A stretch of DNA of 24,411 bases, from NCBI GenBank assembly GCA_022839625.1, contig JALHJL010000041.1, forward strand, positions 40,507 to 64,917, written 5' to 3'. A program made the translations under genes and the position numbers. The notes beneath the pieces were generated by a model. The model was not told the DNA's origin and searched no databases. It was given only the letters and a program-made list of their open reading frames with translations. The stretch is from Phycisphaerales bacterium (GTDB taxonomy: Bacteria; Planctomycetota; Phycisphaerae; UBA1845; Fen-1342). Below are positions 14,789 to 23,107 of this stretch, piece by piece (within the stretch, counting starts at the first letter, position 1; each line of letters opens with the position of its first letter).

Positions 14789-15844
14789 TCAAATCAACCC
14801 GATTGTATGCAGCTCCGCCCGCGGCTCGTCGAAGCTACAGCTTCCAAAGCTAATCACGCGGTGCCGCCGCGCGTACTCGATCTCGCTGACCGTCGCCTCC
14901 AGGTCGTTCCAACCGAAGAAGTCCTCGGTGAACTGGAACTGGCGTACGTCTTCTTCCTCAACCACCGCCACGATCTCGTCGTGCTCGAGACCCAGGGCAC
15001 TGGCGAGGATTCCCGCCGCGAAGACGTTCAGGAACCCGTGCACGTACACACCGAGCCCAGGGTCGAGCCGGCGCGTCGCCTGGTGCAGGCCGGCCGTGAA
15101 CTTGAGCGGAACGCCGGCCGCGGCGCATTCTCCGATCACCGTCGCAACCTGCTCGACTGAGGGCACTGCGCCCGGCTCGATCCCGCCGCACCGCAGCTTC
15201 AGCCCGGCCGGGGCGCACGCGGTTGCCCCCAGCTCGTCCGGTGACATCTTGCCCTGACGGGGGATGTCTGCGTCGGCGCCTTTCGCTTCGGGCGCGGCCC
15301 AACGCCGTTCCGCATTCAGTGCCGCTAGTGCCGCTGCCAGCGATCTTGCGGCGGACCGACAGTCTTCCGACGACGGCAGCTCGAAGAAGCGTGGCAGCGT
15401 CCCGAGGCGGGCCGCCGCGACTACCTCCGCGGCCCGGCCCAGCCAGTCGTGCGCGCGGCCCTCCTGCCCGCCGCCAACCATGTCACCCGGGAGGCGTGTC
15501 TCGAAACACTCGAACACCACTCTCGTGTGGTGGCACTCCCGGAACTGGCCGATAGCTTCCAGGTCGCGCCGCAGGTTGTCGAGGAACGCGGCGCTGCTTG
15601 TCCCGCCCTGCCCGAGCGCGGCGACCCGCAGCGGCGGCCCGTCACGAAGGAGCCCCTCGAGGTACGGCTCCAGTTCATTCAGCCGGTCCACGGGACAAAT
15701 GAAACGCGCCAACATCCACGCCTCGGGCTCTCGGCGGTAACGCGCGTAGTTCCGGATCGCGTCGTCGAGCGACAGCCGCGCGGGCGGGAAGAGCCCCGCG
15801 TAGTCGAGGAATTCGCCGAAGAGAGCTCGCTGGCTGGCGAGCAT
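14789..15844 (-). CDS. Unrecognised protein in the tyrosine catabolism operon
   Basis: The ATG at 15844 has GGAG 8 nt upstream and gives 351 residues; no signal peptide or membrane helix is seen, so it is cytosolic. I cannot assign a named family. Several stretches look strongly conserved: FGEFLDYAGLFPPARLSL (9-26), GLKLRCGG (214-221), VPLKFTAGLHQ (245-255), HGFLNVFAA (269-277) and FGSCSFDEP (333-341). The alternation of strands and helices suggests an alpha/beta barrel, with Lys, His and Cys residues as possible catalytic groups. It lies first in a tight operon with fahA (17-nt gap) and next to hppD and hmgA. The expected maleylacetoacetate isomerase (a glutathione transferase) is absent here, so a role at that step is possible but unproven. 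Confidence 0.75.
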   Translation of the reverse strand: MLASQRALFGEFLDYAGLFPPARLSLDDAIRNYARYRREPEAWMLARFICPVDRLNELEPYLEGLLRDGPPLRVAALGQGGTSSAAFLDNLRRDLEAIGQFRECHHTRVVFECFETRLPGDMVGGGQEGRAHDWLGRAAEVVAAARLGTLPRFFELPSSEDCRSAARSLAAALAALNAERRWAAPEAKGADADIPRQGKMSPDELGATACAPAGLKLRCGGIEPGAVPSVEQVATVIGECAAAGVPLKFTAGLHQATRRLDPGLGVYVHGFLNVFAAGILASALGLEHDEIVAVVEEEDVRQFQFTEDFFGWNDLEATVSEIEYARRHRVISFGSCSFDEPRAELHTIGLI

Positions 15845-16107
15845 CGCTAACACTCCACTTTGCAGGCCGGCGGCATCGGACGACCGCCTCGGCTCGCACA
15901 CGCAACAAGGTTAGCCGCCCCGGCAGGCCGCTTCCAGGCGCCCGCGGGCGGGCGGGCCTGGAACGTAGCCGCCGGCCGCCCCCGGGTGTATGACCCGGAT
16001 CGGACGCGGGGGGCACCGCGGGAGAGTGGCCCGCGCCACGCAGATCCCGCGGCGGCGGCGGACAGCGGGTGCGGAACCGGGCGGTCATCGCCCGGGGCAG
16101 CTTTCAA
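15845..16107. other. Intergenic region with no recognisable gene
   Basis: The GC-rich sequence between the unknown gene (-) and the tRNA promoter (+) has only Arg/Gly/Pro-rich open frames. I see no clear promoter for the minus-strand operon. Confidence 0.5.
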
Positions 16108-16136
16108 TTGACGCCGTCACGACATCCCCATAGCAT
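16108..16136 (+). promoter_or_regulatory. Predicted sigma-70 promoter of tRNA-Glu
   Basis: TTGACG (16108-16113) is followed after 17 nt by TAGCAT (16131-16136), 25 nt before the first base of the tRNA. Confidence 0.6.
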
Positions 16137-16161
16137 CCCTGAAGTAGACGGCTGCTAGCGT

Positions 16162-16234
16162 GCCCCCATCGTCTAGAGGCCTAGGACATCGGCTTTTCAA
16201 GCCGGCGACAGGGGTTCGAATCCCCTTGGGGGCG
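16162..16234 (+). tRNA. tRNA-Glu (anticodon UUC)
   Basis: The full cloverleaf can be drawn. The acceptor stem is GCCCCCA with TGGGGGC. The D arm is GTCT with GGAC. The anticodon stem TCGGC/GCCGG holds the loop TTTTCAA, giving anticodon TTC. The T arm is AGGGG-TTCGAAT-CCCCT. The discriminator is G, and the 3' CCA is not encoded. A 4-nt variable loop gives 73 nt in total. Confidence 0.95.
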
Positions 16235-16482
16235 TCGCGGCTGAAGACACGCAAGTTGCGGACGTGGCCGGCGCCCCGGCGGCTCTCGATCAGCCGGGCG
16301 ACGTCAAGTGCTCAAGGTCCTGCCCGCTGGCAGGCAACGCCGCACCAGCCTCGGTCAGGAAACGGATCGCCGCGAGCTTCAATCCGGCGAGAGGCGGGAT
16401 GATTCCGGTCGATGATGGGCACACCCAGCGGCCGAGGGGCCAACCTGGCCAGCGGGCGCTGAGATTCCGTTGCGCTCCGCCG
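16235..16482. other. Region after the tRNA with no recognisable gene
   Basis: No integrase or attachment-site repeat of the tRNA 3' end is visible. CCTGCC (16319-16324) and GGCAGG (16329-16334) form a small hairpin with a 4-nt loop but without a T-tract. A minus-strand open frame crosses here but has no start with an SD and overlaps the small peptide gene. Confidence 0.45.
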
Positions 16483-16575
16483 CTACAGGCCAAACAGCGA
16501 GAAACCGCCGTCGGTGAACAGCGAGATGATTGCCAGCACGAAATTGAGGATCGTCTGAATAAGCGACCAAGCCAT
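16483..16575 (-). CDS. Small hydrophobic peptide, 30 residues
   Basis: The ATG at 16575 follows a perfect GGAGG (16583-16587 on the plus strand as CCTCC) with a 7-nt spacer. The reading frame ends with TAG after 30 codons. The product begins MAWSLIQTILNFVLAIISLF, one likely membrane-spanning segment, and ends TDGGFSLFGL. There is no positive charge at all, which is unusual for a membrane peptide. It is too short for routine gene callers, but SD strength and hydrophobic pattern both favour a real gene. A 9-bp hairpin lies just upstream (16591-16614). TAGTAT (16624-16629) could be its -10 box, though no good -35 is seen. The function is unknown; membrane regulator peptide or type I toxin-like peptide are possibilities, not conclusions. 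Confidence 0.6.
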   Translation of the reverse strand: MAWSLIQTILNFVLAIISLFTDGGFSLFGL

Positions 16576-16590
16576 CGTCCTTCCTCCATT

Positions 16591-16614
16591 CGCGTGCGGA
16601 TCGAGCCGCACGCG
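16591..16614. promoter_or_regulatory. Perfect 9-bp hairpin in the leader of the small peptide gene
   Basis: CGCGTGCGG (16591-16599) pairs with CCGCACGCG (16606-16614) around a 6-nt loop. It ends 4 nt before the SD of the peptide gene and would start close to the 5' end of a transcript made from TAGTAT at 16624-16629. No T-tract follows on either strand, so a regulatory or stabilising hairpin is more likely than a terminator. Confidence 0.5.
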
Positions 16615-16756
16615 TGTGGCGGCATACTACGGGGTGATGGAACGTACGCCCAGCCAAGCGCCGGCCCGAGGAACGCCGACGCGGCCGGGGCGGCGGTGTG
16701 TGGTCGCCGTGGGGATTACGCCGCGCGCCCCGCGGGGATCCGGCACGGCGGCTCAA

Positions 16757-16785
16757 TGGCGAGCCCCCGGACGGACCGATAGAAT
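16757..16785 (+). promoter_or_regulatory. Predicted promoter of the aldolase gene
   Basis: TAGAAT (16780-16785) is a strong -10 match. TGGCGA (16757-16762), 17 nt upstream, is a weak -35. The aldolase start is 57 nt downstream. Confidence 0.4.
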
Positions 16786-16842
16786 ATGTACCCGGCGTTG
16801 CAGGCACACAGCCAACGAGTCGGAAAACCTGGAGGAAAGGTC

Positions 16843-17898
<1,056 letters not shown>

Positions 17899-17907
17899 TG
17901 GCCTGAC

Positions 17908-19212
17908 TCACGAGGTTCGCGTCCGTAGCGGGCTGGCGAAGACCGCGGTCTTGCCCAGCTCGGCCTCGATCTCCAGAAGGCGGTTGTACTTAGCGATCCG
18001 CTCGCTGCGGCACGCCGAGCCCGTCTTGATCTGGCCGCCACCCATCGCGACCGCGAAGTCGGCCATGAAGGCGTCCTCAGTCTCGCCCGAGCGGTGCGAG
18101 ATCACGTACCCCCAGCCGGCCTTGCGGCACATCTCGATGGCCTGGATGGTCTCCGTGACTGTGCCGATCTGGTTGAGCTTGATCAGGACCGCGTTGGTGG
18201 ATTTCTCGCGGATGCCGCGCTCGATGAAGCGCGTGTTCGTAACATAGAGGTCGTCGCCGACGATCTGAATCTTGTCGCCGAGCCGGGCCGTCTGGCGCGC
18301 GAAGCCCTCCCAGTCGCTCTCCGCCAGACCGTCTTCGATCGAGACGATCGGGTACTTCTGCACCCACGTGGTGAGCAGCGCTGTGATTTCGTCACTGGTC
18401 TTCTTCCCCTGGCCGGACTTCACGAGGTTGTAGATGACCGGCGAGACGCCTGTCCCACCCTCGGCAAACGAGCTGGCTGCGGGGTCGAGCGCGATCGCCA
18501 CGTCCTTGCCGGGCGTGTACCCGGCCGCCGTCATCGCCTCGACGATGACCTCGCACGCCTCGTCGTTGCTCTTGAGATTCGGGGCGAATCCGCCTTCGTC
18601 GCCCACGCCCGTCGCGTAGCCCTTCTTCTTGAGGATGCCCTTGAGAGCGTGGAACGTCTCGGCCCCGTAGCGCAGCGCCTCGGCGAACGTCGGCGCGCCG
18701 ATCGGCATCACCATGAACTCCTGGAAGTCCACGCTGTTGTCCGCGTGCGCGCCGCCGTTGAGGATGTTCATCATCGGAACGGGCAGCCGCGTGGCGCTGG
18801 GACCGCCGAGGTATGTGTACAACGGCTTTCCGCTGGCCAGCGCCGCGGCCCGCGCGACGGCCATCGACACGCCCAGGATCGCGTTCGCGCCGAGCTTGCC
18901 CTTGTTGGGCGTGCCGTCCAGCTCGATCATGAGGTGGTCAATCTCGGCCTGCCGGGCCGGGTCCTGTCCGACGAGCTTGGGCGCGATCGTCTGCTGCACG
19001 TTGGCAACGGCCTTCAGGACGCCCTTGCCCCCGTAACGCTTGCGGTCACCGTCTCGTAGTTCGACAGCCTCGTTTTCACCGGTCGAAGCGCCGGACGGCA
19101 CCGACGCCGAAGCAACGATACCATTGTCGAGGGCCACGAACACGCGGACCGTCGGATTGCCGCGTGAATCGAGGATTTCCATGGCGCTGACGGACTTGAT
19201 GGTACGGCTCAT
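17908..19212 (-). CDS. eno: Enolase
   Basis: Enolase interconverts 2-phosphoglycerate and phosphoenolpyruvate. The ATG at 19212 has GGAG 7 nt upstream and overlaps the stop of the preceding gene (ATGA). The 434-residue protein has all expected parts: LDSRGNPTV (14-22), SGASTG (40-45), H156 in GGAHADN, catalytic E206 in GDEGGFAPN, and Mg ligands D243, E293 (SIEDGLAE) and D320 (GDDLYVTN). K345 lies in LIKLNQIGT, and the hallmark SHRSGETED (372-380) is present. Residues 252-259 (GGTGVSPV) replace the usual surface loop after ALDPAAS and look repeat-derived. The gene is probably in an operon with the zinc-ribbon gene upstream. Confidence 0.98.
   Translation of the reverse strand: MSRTIKSVSAMEILDSRGNPTVRVFVALDNGIVASASVPSGASTGENEAVELRDGDRKRYGGKGVLKAVANVQQTIAPKLVGQDPARQAEIDHLMIELDGTPNKGKLGANAILGVSMAVARAAALASGKPLYTYLGGPSATRLPVPMMNILNGGAHADNSVDFQEFMVMPIGAPTFAEALRYGAETFHALKGILKKKGYATGVGDEGGFAPNLKSNDEACEVIVEAMTAAGYTPGKDVAIALDPAASSFAEGGTGVSPVIYNLVKSGQGKKTSDEITALLTTWVQKYPIVSIEDGLAESDWEGFARQTARLGDKIQIVGDDLYVTNTRFIERGIREKSTNAVLIKLNQIGTVTETIQAIEMCRKAGWGYVISHRSGETEDAFMADFAVAMGGGQIKTGSACRSERIAKYNRLLEIEAELGKTAVFASPLRTRTS
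18436..18460 (-). repeat. Repeat-derived in-frame insertion in enolase (GGTGVSPV)
   Basis: Read on the coding strand, GGTGGGACAGGCGTCTCGCC encodes most of GGTGVSPV. The centre ACAGGCG-TCT-CGCCGGT is a near palindrome. The same core and frame occur in the ALDH gene at 8399-8422. I recall GGTGVSPV and its reverse-strand reading TGETPVPP as frequent translated repeat junk in planctomycete and verrucomicrobial genomes. Confidence 0.65.
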
Positions 19213-19619
19213 CTTGCATCTCCAGTTAGAGTGTTATGGTCGGACGCCGCACGACCTAAGTCCGCGGCGGCTTCCGCGCGAATCCAGTCGGCAGGGTGGC
19301 GGGTCAACGTCTCCAGGAACCGGCGTGCGGTCGCGGTACCGATGGCGGCCAAGGCACGTATCGCCGCCCGAACTGTAAACACGTCCTGACTCTCGCGCAC
19401 AAGGCGCATCAACGGCTCCACGGCCCGTACCGTGCGCTTACGCCCGAGCAGTTCGGCCGCGCGGACGGGGGCCGTCGGCTCGGGATGATGCAGGGCGAGG
19501 ATCAACTTGTCCACATAATCTTTCGAGTCCCAGAAGGCGTGGATGTCCAGCCCGCAGTGCGGGCAGGTGGCGAGGTCTTCGCCGAAGTCGCGCCAGCATC
19601 CGGGGCAGTACCAGCGCAC
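19209..19619 (-). CDS. Zinc-ribbon protein with HEAT-like repeats
   Basis: The GTG at 19619 is chosen because GAGGAG lies 7 nt upstream and the protein-like sequence begins there; the product is 136 residues. The N-terminus is a zinc ribbon with C5, C8, C19 and C22 (CPGC and CPHC). Residues 33-125 are paired amphipathic helices like HEAT or PBS-lyase repeats (RAAELLGRKRTVRAVEPLMRLV, then VRAAIRALAAIG). Such proteins are usually binding scaffolds; the function is unknown. The stop overlaps the enolase start as ATGA, so the two are translationally coupled. Further upstream another frame begins with ATG at 19758 behind GAGGA and has coding-like third positions. The gene may therefore once have been longer and be frameshifted near 19620. 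Confidence 0.65.
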   Translation of the reverse strand: MRWYCPGCWRDFGEDLATCPHCGLDIHAFWDSKDYVDKLILALHHPEPTAPVRAAELLGRKRTVRAVEPLMRLVRESQDVFTVRAAIRALAAIGTATARRFLETLTRHPADWIRAEAAADLGRAASDHNTLTGDAR

Positions 19620-19952
19620 TTGCGCGCTCCTCAATCGGGCCGGGCCGGCCAGAGCAGCTCGCCCACGGCATCGCACGGCGGCGGCGCGCGATGGACGGGC
19701 TGTTCGGCACCGCGAGCACCAGGGCCGGATCGTACTCCGGGCGTTGCAGTCCGACCATACCGTCCTCCCCGGCGGCCCGCGGCCTCCGGCGTGACGGCGA
19801 GGCCGAATTGGCCGGTCAAACGAACCGACGTCCGCGGCCGTTTCCTGTGGCCCGCCCGGCAAACGTGGGTTATACTATAGAGGTAGGTGGTCTGCCCCGG
19901 GGCGCGACGCCGAGCGATCCGCGCGCGGGGCAAATTGTCGGGAGTGGACAAC
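19620..19952. other. Intergenic region with an ambiguous reading frame
   Basis: Between the zinc-ribbon gene (-) and the first PEP-CTERM gene (+). A minus-strand frame starting MVGLQRPEYDPALVLAVPNS at 19758 runs into the zinc-ribbon gene one base out of register, so it is either an N-terminal part cut off by a frameshift or chance. The right part carries the promoter and leader of the PEP-CTERM gene. Confidence 0.4.
19848..19876 (+). promoter_or_regulatory. Promoter of PEP-CTERM gene A
   Basis: TATACT (19871-19876) is preceded after 17 nt by TGGCCC (19848-19853). The downstream paralogue has the same arrangement (TGGCCT, 17 nt, TATACT). The leader holds TGCCCCG (19893-19899) and CGGGGCA (19926-19932), which can form a 7-bp stem before the SD. 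Confidence 0.5.
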
Positions 19953-20750
19953 ATGAAACGGGCGGCTTGGCTTGTGATGACCCTGGTTTCGGCGACGACC
20001 GCCAGCGCGACGGTGCGGGTGTTCGTCACACCGTCGTCCAGCGGCTATGGGTTGGAAGACCACGTGAACGCGTTCGTCCCGACCGCGAGTGCTGTGGACG
20101 CGGACAACAACGTTTGGAACGGGTTCGACTACGAGAACTACTACACGGGCGTTCCGGGACCGCTACGTCCGGGTGCGTACCCGCCCGCCGATTCGCCGTC
20201 GGGCACTTGCGACGACCCGATACTCATTCCCGAGGGCGATTTCGCGTATATCTGGCTCCAGTTCCAGGGCGAGCCCAAGCTCCAGAAGATCAGGGGCCTG
20301 TTGGTCGAGATCAGCTTCTGCGGCACCGGTGTTGTTCCACCCAGCGTCGCGAATCCCGGTCCCGGCCAGGTCTACAGCACGTACTACCTGTGCAACAACA
20401 TGAGTCACCCGCTCATTGGCACCCAGCGCTGGAACGGCACTGCGACTCCGCCGGACTATCCGGAGTGGCACAACAACCCGCAGACGATGCTATCTGTCAC
20501 CGCGTACGGGATGGTGAACCACGCGGTGGACGTCGCCTGGAACTTGTGGAAAGGCGGCACGTGGTGCATGGCACTGCTTGGTGCGGTCACGGCTCCCGCG
20601 GACGGAGCGACGTACGCGATCAATATCACCAACATTGGCTATGCTACAGGCGATCCTCCGACCCTCGCTGGTGGTGTGTTCCAGTTTCTGCCGGAGCCCG
20701 CCGGCTGGTTGCTGATGGGGCTCGGCGGTCTGCTTCTGCGACGACGTTAA
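19953..20750 (+). CDS. PEP-CTERM protein, tandem paralogue A
   Basis: The ATG at 19953 has GGGAG 8 nt upstream and begins a signal peptide (MKRAAWLVMTLVSATTASA). The 265-residue product has a beta-rich domain of unknown function and ends with a PEP-CTERM tail: LPEPAGW, a hydrophobic stretch and RRR. In known systems exosortase cleaves such tails after export. It is clearly a paralogue of the next gene. Shared stretches include VFVT(P/A)SSxGYGL, LQFQGEPK/FQFQGEPK, CNNM, WNGTATPPDYPEWH and LLGAVxAPADG. Compared with B it carries extra residues around the Cys-containing loop at about 103-150. It is probably a cell-surface or matrix protein; no exosortase or polysaccharide genes are nearby. Confidence 0.88.
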   Translation: MKRAAWLVMTLVSATTASATVRVFVTPSSSGYGLEDHVNAFVPTASAVDADNNVWNGFDYENYYTGVPGPLRPGAYPPADSPSGTCDDPILIPEGDFAYIWLQFQGEPKLQKIRGLLVEISFCGTGVVPPSVANPGPGQVYSTYYLCNNMSHPLIGTQRWNGTATPPDYPEWHNNPQTMLSVTAYGMVNHAVDVAWNLWKGGTWCMALLGAVTAPADGATYAINITNIGYATGDPPTLAGGVFQFLPEPAGWLLMGLGGLLLRRR

Positions 20751-20827
20751 GCCGCACACGCCGGTTGGAGCTGGTAAGTGGATTCGGACTTCTCCTCCCT
20801 CTGTTGTGCGTTTGTGCCGGCGTTGTC

Positions 20828-20856
20828 TGGCCTCAGCGTGAAGCATGTCTTATACT
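20828..20856 (+). promoter_or_regulatory. Promoter of PEP-CTERM gene B
   Basis: TATACT (20851-20856) is preceded after 17 nt by TGGCCT (20828-20833), matching the promoter of gene A. The leader contains GGGTCC (20878-20883) and GGACCC (20903-20908), able to form a 6-bp stem, and then GGGAG before the start. Confidence 0.5.
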
Positions 20857-20941
20857 TTACGATGGAACGGTTGCCGTGGGTCCGGGGCGTCCGGGCTAGG
20901 GTGGACCCGACTCGGCGACACTGCTACGGGAGTGTGAAAAC

Positions 20942-21709
20942 ATGAAACAGATTGCTTGGCCGCTCATGGCCTTGGTTGCCGCGGTTAGCGCAAATGCCGA
21001 GATCCGCATCTTCGTCACCGCCTCAAGCGATGGTTACGGGCTGACGAACCCGGCCAACGCATTCCAGCCCACGTTCAGCACCGTCTACGAGGACGGGGAG
21101 AACGTGAACGGCTACGATTACGCCGACGCCGACGGCAACCCAACGGGGAACTTCGCCGTGGGTTCCTTCCCGCCGGTAGACGCTCCGTTGGGCACGGAAG
21201 CCGACCCGATCCTGATCCAGGCCGGCCACTGGGCCTACGTCTGGTTCCAGTTCCAGGGCGAACCCAAGGGGCTGAAACTGAACGGGATGCACGTCGGAGT
21301 GTCCGTCGCCGGCTCGACTGACCTGGCACCCGTCTCGACGGCCTGGTACGTCTGCAACAACATGAACAGCCCGATCCAAAACAAGCGGTGGGACGGCACG
21401 GCCACTCCCCCCGAGTACCCCGAGTGGCATGGGAACATGCAGACATTTGTCGCCGTCACCGCTTACGGGCTACAGAACTTCGGCAGCGACGTGCCCTGGA
21501 ATTTGTACGAGGGCTCGAGCCGCATTGCCCTGCTCGGAGCGGTCCAGGCTCCCGCGGACGGCACCGTGTATCAGCTTCGCACGAGCGAGATCTGCTATTT
21601 CGTACCCCCAGGCGACTACGTGCTCAGCCTCGGCTACTTCAAGTTCGTGCCCGAGCCGGCCACTTGGTTTGTGCTGGCGCTTGGCGTCCTGATCGTTCGG
21701 CGGCGCTGA
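20942..21709 (+). CDS. PEP-CTERM protein, tandem paralogue B
   Basis: The ATG at 20942 has GGGAG 9 nt upstream. The 255-residue product has a signal peptide (MKQIAWPLMALVAAVSANA), the same domain as gene A, and the canonical tail VPEPATWFVLALGVLIVRRR. The paralogues share order and spacing of their motifs, including IRIFVTASSDGYGL, the NGYDYAD/NGFDYEN stretch, YVWFQFQGEPK, CNNMNSP, WDGTATPPEYPEWH and VPWNLYEG. Gene B lacks some Cys of A. Each gene keeps its own promoter and leader hairpin, so they could be expressed at different levels. The stop lies 61 nt from the convergent baeRF3-type gene. Confidence 0.9.
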   Translation: MKQIAWPLMALVAAVSANAEIRIFVTASSDGYGLTNPANAFQPTFSTVYEDGENVNGYDYADADGNPTGNFAVGSFPPVDAPLGTEADPILIQAGHWAYVWFQFQGEPKGLKLNGMHVGVSVAGSTDLAPVSTAWYVCNNMNSPIQNKRWDGTATPPEYPEWHGNMQTFVAVTAYGLQNFGSDVPWNLYEGSSRIALLGAVQAPADGTVYQLRTSEICYFVPPGDYVLSLGYFKFVPEPATWFVLALGVLIVRRR

Positions 21710-21770
21710 TCAGCCCAGGCGGCACCCGCGGCGGCCCGCGCGGCGTCCGTCCCCGCACCAATCGGCGGCC

Positions 21771-22913
21771 TCAGAAACGAAACGTCGCCGCAACTCCCGT
21801 GTCTGACGGCATCTGGTCGGGGGGAACCACGTACACCGTGCCGCTGGCGGCGAGCACCCGCTCGGCGATGTCGTCCAGCACGTCGTCCAGCAGCGGATCG
21901 GCGCCGGGTCCAGGCTCCGCCAGTCCGGCAGCGTCGTCGAGCTTCCCAGGGATGTGACGCTCGGCGTCGATGAGCAGCAGGTCGATCCGGCCCTGCACGG
22001 CCGCCTGCGCCACCTGCGGCAGGTCGTCCGCGCCCGCTCCGCGGGAACGTGCCAGGCGGAACCGATCGGCCGCCGCGGTAAGCCGCGACCGATAGACCGG
22101 CTCGAATATCTTCCATGCTTCCGCGCGCAGCCGCTCGGTGTCCAGGGCGTCGGGGTGAAGCTCGATGCCGACGTCGAGAAGGTTCGGGTTGCGGCTGATG
22201 CGCCGAAAGACCGGCTGGTGGTGCGTGAGCGCCGCCAGTACCAGCGGCAGGCCGGGGGCGGCCGAAAGCTGTTTGAGCAGCGCGCGGTCCACGGCGCGGA
22301 AGTAGCGCTCGAGGTCGATGTCGTCCTCGTCCGCCTTGGACCCGTGGCCGTGGCGCATGCCGACGCCGCCGGCCCCGCCGTAGGAACTCACGGTCAGGTG
22401 CGGCTCGGTTCGCTCGTCGCCGAGCGCCTCGGTCAGGCTGCCCGGGACGTCCTCAAGCTCGACCGGATCCAGGGCGTAGCGATTGCCTTCGTGCAGCGCG
22501 ACGTGCTCGCGGCTCAAACAGAGCACCTGGTAGCGGTCGGCGGACTGTGCGATGCGCAGCAGCGGCTTCAGGTGAAAGCTGTCCGCGACGACGGCGACCT
22601 CCGGGACCGGGCGCTGAAGCTGGACGAGGCGAAACGAGTCCGGCGATGCGAACATCGCGAGGCCGTCCAACTGGCGGTCCCAGAACGCCGTCTCGCGCTC
22701 GTATGTACGGAAGCGGCTCAACAGCGGCCGCACTTCGCGCTGCGGATACTTCTGCCGCAGCGACTTCTCGATCTCTGCCAACAGGTTTCGGAACCGGATC
22801 GGATCCTGGGCGGTGTCCGGGCGGCGCCGGTGCGTCGGCTGATACAGGGAGATGCAGGGGGGCTGATGTGCGGCCAGGAGCTCCTTGATGACATCATTGG
22901 AAAGCTGTTGCAC
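21771..22913 (-). CDS. baeRF3-type ribosome hibernation factor-like protein
   Basis: The GTG at 22913 is chosen because GAGGGA lies 6 nt upstream and the family starts at this point (QLSNDVIKELLAAHQPPCISLYQPTHR); an upstream GTG at 22952 lacks support. The 380-residue protein matches what I recall of bacterial archaeo-eukaryotic release factor family 3. Signatures are ISLYQPTHR, DPIRFRNLLAE, a WDRQLDGLAMFASPD block, FHLKPLL, GHG followed by a DDIDLERYFRAVDRALL segment, LVLAALTHHQPVFRRI, and a C-terminal GTVYVVPPDQMP. Related proteins are annotated as ribosome hibernation factors that act at the ribosomal A site; that role is by analogy. It has its own predicted promoter at 22977-23006. Confidence 0.82.
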   Translation of the reverse strand: MQQLSNDVIKELLAAHQPPCISLYQPTHRRRPDTAQDPIRFRNLLAEIEKSLRQKYPQREVRPLLSRFRTYERETAFWDRQLDGLAMFASPDSFRLVQLQRPVPEVAVVADSFHLKPLLRIAQSADRYQVLCLSREHVALHEGNRYALDPVELEDVPGSLTEALGDERTEPHLTVSSYGGAGGVGMRHGHGSKADEDDIDLERYFRAVDRALLKQLSAAPGLPLVLAALTHHQPVFRRISRNPNLLDVGIELHPDALDTERLRAEAWKIFEPVYRSRLTAAADRFRLARSRGAGADDLPQVAQAAVQGRIDLLLIDAERHIPGKLDDAAGLAEPGPGADPLLDDVLDDIAERVLAASGTVYVVPPDQMPSDTGVAATFRF

Positions 22914-22976
22914 GGGCTGTCCCTCGCCGGTTGCACAGACACTCGAACACACGGGCCACGCGCCCGTTCGGAGCGT

Positions 22977-23006
22977 AATCTACCGCGGGGCGCCGGCTCC
23001 GGCCAA
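22977..23006 (-). promoter_or_regulatory. Predicted promoter of the baeRF3-type gene
   Basis: On the minus strand TTGGCC (23001-23006) is followed after 18 nt by TAGATT (22977-22982), 63 nt upstream of the GTG start. Confidence 0.4.
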
Positions 23007-23045
23007 GCGACTGCTGCCAGTGCCGGACGACGGCAAATAGACGGA

Positions 23046-23079
23046 TGCGCCAGACCTGCGTAACCGCCGGCCTGGCGCA
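23046..23079 (-). terminator. Hairpin after the PEP-CTERM gene, possible terminator
   Basis: TGCGCCAG (23046-23053) pairs with CTGGCGCA (23072-23079) around an 18-nt loop, 29 nt past the stop of the gene that ends at 23108. In the direction of transcription it is followed by a weak T-containing stretch (TCTATTTG), so termination is plausible. Confidence 0.35.
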
Positions 23080-23107
23080 CCGCGTTTCAGTGGAGAAGGA
23101 ATATGGA

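Noticed and set aside
16162..16482. tRNA-Glu as an integration site
   Set aside because: No second copy of the tRNA 3' end and no integrase gene were seen in the window.
16290..16625. Minus-strand 111-codon frame after the tRNA
   Set aside because: It crosses the small peptide gene in another frame, has no SD and no family resemblance.
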